Part shown: piece after piece, positions 11,347 through 21,428 of the stretch
Layout: each line of letters starts with the position of its first letter
How positions within the stretch are numbered: the first letter of the stretch is position 1
Source of the DNA: Linepithema humile
Taxonomy: Eukaryota > Arthropoda > Insecta > Hymenoptera > Formicidae
Length of the DNA: 64,000 nt
Direction: 5' to 3'
Assembly (NCBI RefSeq): GCF_040581485.1
Contig: NC_090134.1
Coordinates: forward strand, 13,507,501-13,571,500
The notes under the pieces: generated by a model
The model's database searches: none
The model's input: only the letters and a program-made list of their open reading frames with translations
What the model was told of the DNA's origin: nothing
Position numbers and translations under genes: made by a program

Positions 11347-12552
11347 CAGTAGATATTTTGTATCTGACTCTTTTCCAATTTATTCGATTGTATCTGATTT
11401 CTTTCTAGTATATTAAATAAATACTTATCAATAATTGAATAAATTAGAAAAGAGTCAGGATACATTGAATATACTAGAAAGGAGTCAGATGTAAAATATC
11501 TTCTGCAAATACAGTCTGTTGCAGCAATAAATAGAGGAAATAAAGTCTATTGTAACAATGAATTGGCATTGCCGATGAAGAAAGAAGAAAAACAAAATAA
11601 CCAATAAGAATAAGAACTTTTACACAACATTGATAAAATTAACTCAACTTTTGATAACTTGTGTATTAAACTTATTAATACTTCTGACGTTGCGTAAAAA
11701 TAAAATATTAATTGTTACAAGAGATTGTATTTGTAATAGATATTCTGCATCTGACTCTTTTCTAATTTATTCAACTGTATTTTATTCTTTTCTAGTTTAT
11801 TGAACAAAATACATTAAATACTAGAAAGGACTCTGATATAAAATGTTTTCTGCAAAAACAGTCTGTTGTTGCAATGAATAGAGCGCATTGCCAATGAAGA
11901 AAAAAGAAAAACAAAATAATCAATTAGAATTTTTACACTACATTGATATATAAAATTAACCTAATTCGTGATAACTTTTGTTATAAACTTATGAATACTT
12001 GTGATGTTGTGTAAAGATACGTACTAAAGATTGCATTTCCTTTTGTTATTTTTTTTATTTCTCTATCGGCAATGCGTTCTATTAATTCATTATTACAAGA
12101 GATTGCATTTGCAGTAGATATTTTGAATCTGACTCTTTTCCAATTTATACGATTGTATCTGATTTCTTTCTAATTTATTAAATATATACTTATTGATAAT
12201 TGAATAAATTAGAAAAGAATCAGGATACATTGAATATACTAGAAAGGAATCGGGATACATTGTTGAATATACTAAAAAGGAGTCAGATGTAAAATCTGTA
12301 ATTACAATCTTTTGCTGCAATGAATGAAGCGCATTGCCAATGAAGAAAAGAGAAAAAATAATTGATACGCATTTTTACAAAACTTATGAATACTTGTAAT
12401 GTTGCGTAAAGATACGCACAAAAGATTGCTTTTCTTTTTTTTATTTTTCTCTACGTGCAATGCACTCTATTAATTGTTAATTATTAGAAGAGGTTGCATT
12501 TGCAATTGATATTTCGTATCCGTAACTGACTTCTTTTCAGTTTATTCGACTG
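11347..12552. repeat. Satellite, ~385-bp unit, about 3 copies
   Basis: Units begin near 11347, 11733, 12113 and 12506 (spacings 386, 380 and 393 bp), each with GATATT...ATCTGACTCTTTT. Every unit also contains an internal inverted repeat, because GAGTCAG and its complement flank an AATAATTGAATAAATT core. The last unit is cut by a foldback element at about 12555. Related sequence recurs at 44084-44420. No gene is present; short frames here are chance. Confidence 0.75.
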
Positions 12553-12554
12553 TA

Positions 12555-13200
12555 CACAGTAAAAATTTGTGCGTCCATATGTTAAAATTTTCTTGTGTTA
12601 CCATATTTTGATTACTATTTCAATGTAAAATTAACATACCACTGATATGTTATTATTTTTATAACACTTTCATGTGTTACATTTATGTCAACTTTATAAA
12701 TTAACACTTTGTGTATGTCTCTTAGAAATGGAATATTATTTTGAGTACTTTTAACACAATCATTTTAAATAATCAACATGTCTCAAAGTTAATTTAACAT
12801 TCTAAAAGACGTTGAAATAAATCTTCAAATAATCATGTTAAATTAACTTTGATGTTAATTATTTAAAATGGTTGTGTTAAAAGTACTCACAAAAATATTC
12901 CACTTTTTAAAACATACACAAAGTGTTAATTTATAAAGTTGACATAAATGTAACACATAAAAATGTTATAAAAATGATAATTTGATATATTTGAAAGTAA
13001 ACAGATTTACTAAAATCAAATGTTTCTATCAAAAATAGCTTAAGTTAAAATAACTACTGTCTTGTGTTAATATAACATAAAAACTAAATGTTATTTTTTT
13101 TCTTTTTAAGTATTCGTATGTTAATATAACTCAAAATAAAATGTATTAATTTACACTAAAAAAAGTTATATGAAATATATTAACATAAAAAGCTGTAATA
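12555..13200. repeat. Foldback element with CACAGTAAAAA end
   Basis: The left end, CACAGTAAAAATTTGTG, follows a TA. Arms of about 200 bp (roughly 12600-12790 and 12830-12985) are imperfect inverted complements containing GTGTTAAAAGTACTC. The right end is eroded and I cannot place it exactly. The end sequence matches the palindrome at 43297-44083, so both belong to one TA-targeting foldback family. Confidence 0.6.
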
Positions 13201-13665
13201 TTAACAGGTGAAATATTCAATACAACATTTTATTTATTCGATGCATTGGTCTACGAAAGATGGCAGTTGTGTATATCGTTAGTCTGCCCGTATCGTCTCT
13301 AACGACTCGTCAGTTCTGTTTTGTTTTGTTCCGTGTGAGGTCAAGCAGGATCAAGAGACACGGTAGTGTCTCGCGCCAAGTTCACGCGCAGCGCAAGACC
13401 GACGTGTATCTTTACGCGAGCCCGAAGAACCCAGAGAGCCGAGATTATCGGAACTCAATAATGCCTGGGCCGATCGAGTTAATAATAGTCTCAATCGATA
13501 GCCCAAAATATATAAGAAAAGTATGCTTGTTTTTGCTCTACGTGCTCTATAAATAAATATATAAAAGTCCAAAGTCGAAATGTCAAAAATATCTCAATTT
13601 CTAGGATGTACAATGAACATTTTTCACAGTAGATGGCTATAGTGATGTTAGTAGTTGGGTTTGTG
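13201..13665. other. Unassigned segment with a G+C-rich island
   Basis: 13260-13490 is clearly richer in G+C than its surroundings and carries a 98-codon plus-strand frame (13260-13556) of no recognisable family. GAGACACGGTAGTGTCTC at about 13358 is a short hairpin that recurs at about 16192. It may be a promoter or exon remnant. I do not call a gene. Confidence 0.25.
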
Positions 13666-13709
13666 TTGGTGGCGCTATAGTCACAGATCTGTGACTGTAG
13701 CGCCACCAA
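13666..13709. repeat. 44-bp near-perfect hairpin
   Basis: Twenty-base arms starting TTGGTGGCGCTATAG close on a GATC centre with only one or two mismatches. It could be a tiny MITE remnant or an extruding cruciform. Confidence 0.65.
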
Positions 13710-14961
13710 AGCCGCGCTTATTTTGACACATCTTTAAAATTCGTTATAAGTGTATTATAAGTGAAATAAGTGTATGAGAAAGAAGGAGTATCAAGTGACA
13801 CGGTAGTTATACTTGAAAACACTTTTCAGGGAAGAAGATATTATTTACGATCATGTCTCGCTTTACAGACGGTTATATTATTGCATGGCAGACTTATTTG
13901 TCGTTCATCATCAAACACATTCTATGCCATTTAGAATGTCCCGTTATAATATTATGTAAGTTTAAGTATAAATATAACTAAAATATTTTATTATTTAGAA
14001 CCAAAAAAATTATGGACAAATTATGTTGCTCGTAAAATTCCATATAACCTCTCATATTATATAATCTTTATTTTTCGTATATAGAAGTTAAATAGAATGT
14101 GTTGCAAATGTATATGCTTATTTTTAATCAAGAAATTATTCTTGCAGAGGCTTTAAATGGGAAATGATATGGCATTCCGACATATAATATATATTAGATG
14201 ACGGAGATATTTCCAAATCTTTCTAGATAGTCACAAAAAAAGACAAAATGTAAGTTAATATAATTAAATTTTTAATCAAATTGTGATAATAATTTTATAT
14301 TAATCATACATTTAAAATAAAACAGATTAAACAAAGTAATAAGAGCAAGAGAACTATTTTCATATTAGAAGCCGGTATTTAAATCAAGCTTTAATATTTC
14401 CATCAAGCACCATGAAAACTACACATTTTTATCGACTATGCCGATATAAAAACAAGTTAAAAATATATGGATAACATGCTGTGGACTTATTTTGATACAT
14501 CATCTCCAGTCTGTTGAATATTTAACAATTGTGATGACAACATTCAATTATTGCGCAATTTACTTAACTTCTATTGCAAATGTAAAATTTTGGTGTAGAA
14601 TATCATCACTTGCATCGCTCTTTCTGATTAAATTCTTATCTTTATTCTTATTTCTATTTTAAACAAAATATTTAAATAATTATTTCTACATCGAATCAGA
14701 TTTTAATTCAGATTTCATTATTCAAAGCATGAAAGGTAATTGCAATTTATGTTTTACGAACAAGTAAGAATAATATTCTAAAATTAAATAAATATGTTAA
14801 TTTTAATATGATTATTGAAAAATAACTAAAACATATCACTTGCATCACTTTCTGATTAAATTCTTATCTTTATTCTTATTTCTACATATATATATCACTT
14901 ACATAATTTTTTCTGATTAAATTTTTATCTTTATTCTTATTTTTAAAATTAATTTTTTAAA
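13710..14961. other. A+T-rich gene-free stretch with short direct repeats
   Basis: No supported gene. A ~50-bp phrase (CACTTGCATC then TTCTGATTAAATTC then TCTTTATTCTTATTTC) occurs near 14605, 14833 and 14893. This is downstream of the minus-strand coiled-coil/RG gene. Confidence 0.45.
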
Positions 14962-15799
14962 TTAATAATTATTAAAAATAAAAGTTTTTCCGTTTCCGCG
15001 GAATTTTTTTTGTTGATATCTTTTTTGGCCTCTGCCCCTGTTCCATCTTGGTTCTATAAAAAAATGTCATTATTAATATTATACTATTTTACTATTATTA
15101 ATTTTTATTATATTATTAATTGAGGGCGCGGATCAAAGAACTCGCTCAGCGCTCGAAATCCTGTAAAAGAATTGTCCAAACGTCTCAGAGTATGAAAATT
15201 TCGAAAGTCGCAAAATTAATTTTTTTTAAATATAGGCTTGTAGAGATTAAAAATAAGCATCAAACAAAAAAACTGCAAATAGAAAAAAGTTCTGTCTCGT
15301 CATTCTCTACAAGCCTATATTAAAAAAAATTAATTATGCGACTTTCAAAATTTTCATGCTCTGAAACATTTGGACAATACTTTCACAGGATTTCGAGCAT
15401 TGAGCGACTTCTTTGATTTGTGCCCTCAATTATTAACACTTACTTGTAAAATGTCTTTGTCCTTTTTCTATTTGTTCCTGTCCTTCGTCCCTTTCTTCAT
15501 TTTTCTGTTCTTTTTCTTCTTTTTCTGATTTATTCTTAACTGTAATGTAAATATTTTTAAATTTTAGTATATATATATAATATTGTATTTTTATTGTTAA
15601 TTGTTATAATAATGTAATGTATTTTACCTTTTTGTTTTAATTTGTTTAATTCTTCTTGTAGTTTTTTAATCTGTTTTTGCATACTATCTTTATTATCTTT
15701 ATCTGTTGACTCTTCCATAACGACGTCTTGAAGTATATCGTCGTCTAACTGGTTCTCCAATAATATTTTTTCAGAATTTGTCAGATTTAACTTTGCCAT
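14962..15799 (-). CDS. Coiled-coil / RG-rich 119-aa protein, three exons
   Basis: Exons 15628-15799, 15444-15539 and 14962-15053 join with GT-AG junctions and consistent phase into exactly 120 codons including TAA. Exon 1 starts MAKLNLTNSEKILLENQLDD, is acidic, and ends in a Lys/Glu coiled coil (QKQIKKLQEELNKLKQK). Exon 2 is highly charged (KNKSEKEEKEQKNEERDE). Exon 3 is basic and RG-rich (KPRWNRGRGQKRYQQKKF, then RGNGKTFIFNNY). RG-rich tails usually bind RNA, so an oligomeric RNA-binding role is inferred, not shown. I do not recognise the family. A decayed paralog with the same start (MAK), phase and tail lies at 44410-45026, also beside the satellite, suggesting co-duplication. It could be host-derived or transposon cargo. 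Confidence 0.6.
15117..15432. repeat. 316-bp foldback MITE in intron 2
   Basis: TAATTGAGGGC at the left and GCCCTCAATTA at the right bound long inverted arms (for example GGATCAAAGAA versus TTCTTTGATTTG). The whole unit lies inside intron 2 of the coiled-coil/RG gene without touching its splice sites. Confidence 0.8.
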
Positions 15800-16006
15800 T
15801 CTGAAAAAATATATTATTATATAATTAATTTATTATTATTATTATTATATAATTATTATTTACTTACTTTTTTCTAATTTCTCCGTTTTCCTTCCCTCTT
15901 GAGTTTGGGTTACCTTCCATATTGATATAAATAAACAAGGATGTTTTTTTCTATGACAACCGTCGTGATGACAACAAAACAAGGCTTCAAAAGTATGTAG
16001 AGTGTA

Positions 16007-16175
16007 AAGGCCATCACACACAAAATGACATAACTGCATATGCATAGCATAAGACCGTCTCGATCAATGAGCATGCTATGTAAATCAATATGGCGCCTTT
16101 ATTTTAGATGTTCATTGGTCGAAACGGTCTTATGCTATGCATATGCAGTTATGTCATTTTGTGTGGGATGGCCTT
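16007..16175. repeat. ~169-bp foldback MITE upstream of the coiled-coil/RG gene
   Basis: Arms of about 64 bp begin AAGGCCATCACACAC and end GTGTGGGATGGCCTT, with TA on either side. It sits about 210 bp upstream of the start codon at 15799. Confidence 0.8.
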
Positions 16176-16301
16176 AAGATCAAGAGACACGTAGTGTCTC
16201 GTATAAATAAACAAGGATGCAATATTATTTTTTTCTGACTTCAAAAGTAAATAACAGAGTAAAAATTCAGAAATTAAGAAAATTCACGTGGTTGGTTTTT
16301 A

Positions 16302-17083
16302 AGAAGACTCACGTGTAGTGGTTGTACAGTAAGTATTAAATTTAATAGTATTTGTGGCATTTTTATTATCAAATAATTTAAAAAACTTGTTAAGGTTACA
16401 AGAGCCAGCTAACCTTGCTCCGTTTTTATTTTACATTAATTAATTTACAATTTTAATCAATTATGCTTAATTATAATCGCATTTGTATTTTTCCTAAATT
16501 CCGCAATTTATGTTTTTAATCAAAAACTGATTACATACGCTGTTTTTCGGTGATCCACGTCATTCTCTTCAGTTAAGAATCCTTAGTTTATAGTTTTTAA
16601 AAAAAAATTAAGCATGTCTTCATTCTTTCCAATAATAGTTGATAATTATAAATTCCTATAACTAAATTTTAGGTCGACCTTGTTCATTGGAAATAGGATT
16701 GGATAGACTGTGCGTAAAAACAAGGTGAGTTATTGTCACGCTTTTCGGATAGATTCTTGCAAAATGACTTGTTTTACTACGCTTAAAACAATATTGTAAT
16801 GTTTATCAAATCTGTTTGATAGGATATTTCGTCTGTTTCTTGGAGTGATAAGAGGACTCACGTATAGTGGTTGTATAGTAAGTCAATATTATTAATTCAA
16901 TAGTATTAGTGACACTTTTATTATCAAATTAGTTTACAATTTTAATAATAAAAAATAAAATAAAATAAAATTTTAATAAATAATAAAAAACAGCGTATGT
17001 AATCATTTTTTATTAAATATTTGTATAATTTTATTTAATATATATATTATTAATATATTATTAATAATTGTTTTACATTTCAG
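16302..17083 (+). promoter_or_regulatory. Helitron copy A 5' region with duplicated leader and splice signals
   Basis: A ~80-bp segment at about 16302 is repeated, diverged, at about 16850. Each copy contains GACTCACGT and GTGGTTGTA followed by a donor-like GTAAGT or TAGTAAGT. A clean acceptor (TTTTACATTTCAG) ends at 17083, directly before the cysteine-rich repeat, and the same acceptor is kept in copy C near 49330. This fits a spliced leader for the Helitron transcript. The rest is A+T rich with nothing else I can name. Confidence 0.35.
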
Positions 17084-17106
17084 GATTTGAAGAAGTGTGT
17101 ATTAAG

Positions 17107-17336
17107 AACGGCTGCTGTGCGCCGATTCAAGGTTGCTGTGCGCCTATAAAGACCGGCTGCTGTGCGCCGATACAAGGCTGCTGTGCGCCTATAAAGACCG
17201 GCTGCTGTGCGCCGATACAAGGCTGCTGTGCGCCTATAAAGACCGGCTGCTGTGCGCCGATACAAGGCTGCTGTGCGCCTATAAAGACCGGCTGCTGTGC
17301 GCCAATACAAGGCTGCTGTGCGCCTATAAAGCTATA
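17107..17336 (+). repeat. 45-bp minisatellite, Cys-rich coding or TATA-bearing
   Basis: About five tandem 45-bp units are each made of a 24-bp and a 21-bp half sharing GGCTGCTGTGCGCC. One frame (17068-17337) reads a 15-residue repeat GCCAPIQGCCAPIKT and stops 18 bases before the Ulp1 ATG, in the same frame. The 24-bp half also carries CTATAAAG, so the array is a ladder of TATA-like boxes. Copy C (49352-49720) keeps 21- and 24-bp units throughout, although some CAA codons have become TAA. It may be an upstream ORF or a promoter array; I cannot decide. Confidence 0.7.
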
Positions 17337-17355
17337 ATATATTTAATAAAACAAA

Positions 17356-17889
17356 ATGTCTATAAAAATAAGAAATAAGATGACTCTGTCATCAGATCAG
17401 AAAGATATTATTCTTCGAGGCGACTGGTTAAACGATACGGATATAGATCATTTTGAGCAACTTTTAAAAAATTGCTCAGATTATAGACCTGAAGGAACGT
17501 GGAAATTGTATTTTCCTCAGCATATAGAACCTGTACCAGAAAATAATAAACATATACAAATATTATTTGGCTCAAATCATTGGGTATGTAGTTATTATGA
17601 TAGAAAACATTTATTTATCTATGATTCATTAAATATGAAAAGATTGCACGAAAATTATAAACAATTTTTAAACCAATTATTTCCAACTTATCCTTTTGAT
17701 GAGCGACCTGTCAAATTTCCTATAGTGCAAAATCAATCGAATAATAGCGATTGCGGTGTTTTTGCAATAGCTTTTGCAGTTTCATTGTTATTTAACATTA
17801 AACCCGAAAAAGTGAGGTATAACCACAGTTTAATGCGTTCGCATTTAATAAAAATTTTTGAATCTAATGTGATTGAGCACTTCCCTTAG
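17356..17889 (+). pseudogene. Helitron Ulp1/C48 SUMO-protease-like domain (copy A)
   Basis: ATG 17356 opens a 177-codon frame ending at TAG 17887-17889. It matches the Ulp1/SENP cysteine-protease core: WLND near residue 24, HWVC with His75, IYDSL with Asp90, Gln125/127 before the nucleophile, and SDCGVFAIAF with Cys133. The complete His-Asp-Gln-Cys set implies a catalytically competent fold when intact. The family cleaves SUMO or related modifiers from proteins. The frame continues without a break after the TAG (DSNYGVPQ, then the Lys/Arg-rich region), so the stop probably split a longer polyprotein. A partial second copy is at 49762-49996. Substrate and role in transposition are unknown. Confidence 0.82.
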
Positions 17890-18411
17890 GATTCAAATTA
17901 TGGTGTTCCTCAAAAAGTGCTTCCATTAGCAATAATAAGATTAAGAGAAGCTGAAGCAACTCGTTTACGTATGGCACGTCACAATGAAACAGCAAAACAA
18001 ACAGCTAATCGATTGCAAAATAATAGAGAATATAAAAAACAATTAAGTAAGAAAAACGAAAACAAACATAAGAATCAAGAAGAAGGATTTCAATATAAAC
18101 AAAATGTAGAGAACATTTGTGTTCTAAAACGGCGTCAATATAAAAATAATTTTGAAGAAAATCATGCTAAAAGACGATGTCAATATAAAAATAATTTGGA
18201 AAAATATCGCGCTGAAAAACGACGTCAATATGAAAATGATTTAAAAAATAATTGCGCTACAAAAAGAATGCGATATGAAGTAGATTATGCTATAGCTTCG
18301 CAAAATAAACAAAGCAGACAAAAAATATTAGAGCGTAAATGTTGTAATAACAGACAATATGACGAGAAGAAAAGAGAAGAAAGAAAAAAGAGAATAAAAG
18401 CAAATTTGTAA
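17890..18411 (+). pseudogene. Helitron Lys/Arg-rich repeat linker (copy A)
   Basis: This region is in the same frame as the Ulp1 domain across the TAG at 17889. It encodes a basic, probably helical linker with degenerate 15-residue repeats (RRQYKNNFEENHAK, RRCQYKNNLEKYRAEK, RRQYENDLKNN). It ends at TAA 18409-18411 through a local frameshift, and matching sequence continues in another frame (NKCNVANKIIKKYKN) up to the Rep frame. Copy B shows the same segment fused in frame to DUF6570. Charge suggests DNA contact or nuclear localisation (inference). Confidence 0.7.
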
Positions 18412-21400
18412 TAAATAAATGCAATGTTGCAAATAAAATTATTAAAAAATATAAAAATTTTCGGTGTCAGAATTCCACTATAAAACTTCATAATTCTTTG
18501 ACAATAATTATTAAAAATATTTCAAAAAAATTAAGTATCGAAGGCCAGATCGAAAAACAATTAGAAGCCGAAAAAATAATACGTTGGTGTATGCATATTA
18601 GGAACGGTTATATTCGCAAGATGTATAATATGTTAGCTGTGCTTAAAAAGAAATCAGAAGTATGTTTGACTCTTGTTGATAAGTGTTGTGGAGTTGATGA
18701 AAAATTAGATGCGTTATGTGGGATATCTAGACATACAGCTTCATCTGAAAATTATTTTATAGAGTCTACATATCATAATAAAATTTTAAAAAAATCTTTA
18801 ATAATGAATATGGAAGGGAAAGTTGTTAATGTGCTACCTTTGATAACAGCACAAGCAAAAAAATCATGGACGTGCAGAACTGCATGTAAAACTGACAATC
18901 CAGTTTTAATTGAACGTTATCAAAAATTTCTTGAAACTGTTAGTACATGTTTAGTAAAGAATATACCTGCACTAATAGAAAGTATTCATACATGTACAGT
19001 AAAAACTTCGAATATGAAACTGGGTCATGCACAGAGTTGCTATACTAATTTCACTCTTTGTAAAGCAATGTTTCTACCAAATCTGTCGTTATCGCTTCAT
19101 TTTCCGAAAGTGAGAAATATGATGCGTTCGATTTATCGACTTATAAGTTTTTATCAAAAAATGTTGAATTTAGATGAAGCATTAAATTGTGCTGATTTGG
19201 AAACGTTAAATAAAACTGTTATTGTTGCACAAGAGAAAGCAGATTTATACAAACGTCAACAAACTGATGCAATTATGAGTGATGATGATATCTTTTTAAA
19301 GTATAAGAATGCGTTTAAGGCCTTGAAAAGACGTTTAATGGACACACCGCGTTATGCTTGTGTGTCATGCGAAAAACTTTGTTATAAAAAAAATGTTTGT
19401 GAAATTATTAGAACAAAAATAGATACTCCAGTTTGGAAAAATTTAATGGCACACGTGAAGAAACAACAAATTAATCCGCAATATATATGTATTTATTGTA
19501 AACAAAAATTTTATCAAGGTTTAATGCCTGCGTATTGCATCTTGAATAATTTTTTTACAAATAATGTGCCTGAAGTAATATCATCTCTTAACACATTTGA
19601 AAAAATTCTTATACAAAGAGCTAAAGCATTTCAAACTGTTGTTAAAATGACAACTGTTATGAACAAAAAATTACCTGAAAGGCAAATGATACAAAAGGTT
19701 AAAGGTAGAACATTTCATTTACCCCTTCCTATACAAGAGACATTAAACAAATTATGTTCTCATACTGATGCGATAAATATTAATCATGAATTATATATCT
19801 TAGTCAGAGGTATTCCCACAAAATCAAAAATTATCTGGGAAGAAATGGTAAATGTTAAAAAAGTATTTGAGGCATTAATATGGTTAAAGAATAATAATCC
19901 TTTCTATTCTGAAATAATATTACCAAATAGTCATAATGAATTATGTTTGGAAAAATTAAATAATCTGGAATTCCAAATGCAAGAGGACGAAAATGGTGCA
20001 AAAGATATATTGCATGAGGAACATGTGTCATTAAGTAATTTAGAAACCGAAATACAGGGAACGAAAAATCTTGAAATCGCTGCATTCAATCAGCATGAGG
20101 CAATGCTAACTCAGATTATTAATGAAAATGATGGTTATTATGAGCAATATACTATATATCCATTATATGAAAAAAGAACAAATAAAACTGCAACGGCTTT
20201 ATATCAAATGTTAAAAATCCAAGATTTACCTTTGAATAATCGTGAGAAATGTTTGGATTTGTTATGTTTTCCAGATTTATATCCTTTTGGTATTAATGGA
20301 CAGCACGAAACTAGGCAAGTCAAGCTTCATGATCATGAATTTATTAAATGTCGTTTGATGTCTAAATATCCACAGTATAGATTAAATCAACAATACTTAT
20401 TCTTTTTGTTAAATAATACAAATATGCGTCAATTCAATCGTGGAATTTATCATAAAATGAATGTAACTAATCCACAAGTTCGTTATACAGCTGCAGAATA
20501 TTTAGAAGCAATGTCCAAAGAATTGTTAAAATCCGATTTAAGCACAATATTTTTGACACTAAGGAATACGGAACAATTCTGGTTTAAACCACGAAATAAT
20601 TTAAATTGTATGACACAACATTACGGACCTGCAACATGGTTTCTAACATTAAGTCCCGCTGAATGGTTATGGGAAGAGTTAGGTGAATATATTCGTGAAG
20701 TAAACGGATGGTGTGATTCTTCAGTATGCACCAGTGTACTTGTTGCTAGAGATCCTGTGTCAACATCGAGATTTCTCGATAATACGTTTCGTGCGATGCT
20801 TGACTTTATTTGTTCCAAAGATCATCCGATAGGAGAAGTCACTCATTATTTTTGGCGACGAGAATATCAAGGTAGAGGCATACAACATTTTCATTTATTA
20901 ATTTGGATAAAAAATGCTCCCATTCTTGGTGAATCTTCTGTTGAAGAAGTTTCAAAATTTATTTTACAATATATAAGCTGTAAAATGCCAGATAAAAATA
21001 TTTCACCGTTATTGTACAGACGTGTTAATACGCATCAACAACACAAACATAATGACTACTGTCTCCGCTCTAAAAAAGTTGGACGTAAAGTTGTTCGGAG
21101 ATGTCGTTTTGGATTTCCTCGTCCTGTCACTGAGACGTTAAATATAAGAGATGTCACAAGTGCCATAGCAGGTAGAAAGCAATTAAAACATAGAAGCAGG
21201 CTTTATGATCTTCCGCGAACTGAAGATGAAAGTAATATAAATGATTATAATCCTATTCTTCTTACTGCATGGGAAGGAAATATGGATATACAATTTATTG
21301 GCGAAAAGTCGTCACTGCTTACCTGGTATATTACTAAATATATGAATAAAGCGGGAAAATGTGAGTTGTCTGATACTATTATTAATACTAAAAATAATAC

Positions 21401-21428
21401 GAATAAATCATTGGCGAGCTATCTTTGA
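18412..21428 (+). pseudogene. Helitron DUF6570 and HUH Rep nuclease (copy A)
   Basis: The main frame is open from 18498 to a TGA at 21426-21428. The N-terminal part has DUF6570-like Cys pairs (CVSCEKLC, CIYCKQKF) and FEKILIQRAKAFQTVVKM. The Rep domain follows, with TWFLTLSPAEWLWEE, the HUH motif in GIQHFHLLIW (about 20876-20905) and the two-Tyr region WYITKYMNK (about 21325-21350). Helitron Rep nicks and joins single DNA strands during rolling-circle transposition. The TGA replaces a Trp codon of copy B (RLWNIALR), after which the same frame continues, so this is a single nonsense change. Confidence 0.88.

Noticed and set aside
13260..13556. 98-codon frame in the G+C-rich island
   Set aside because: An overlapping minus-strand frame is equally open and no domain or splice context supports either.
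17107..17336. Possible CRISPR-like or tRNA-like repeat array
   Set aside because: Units are contiguous with no variable spacers, and no tRNA fold is present; it is a minisatellite.
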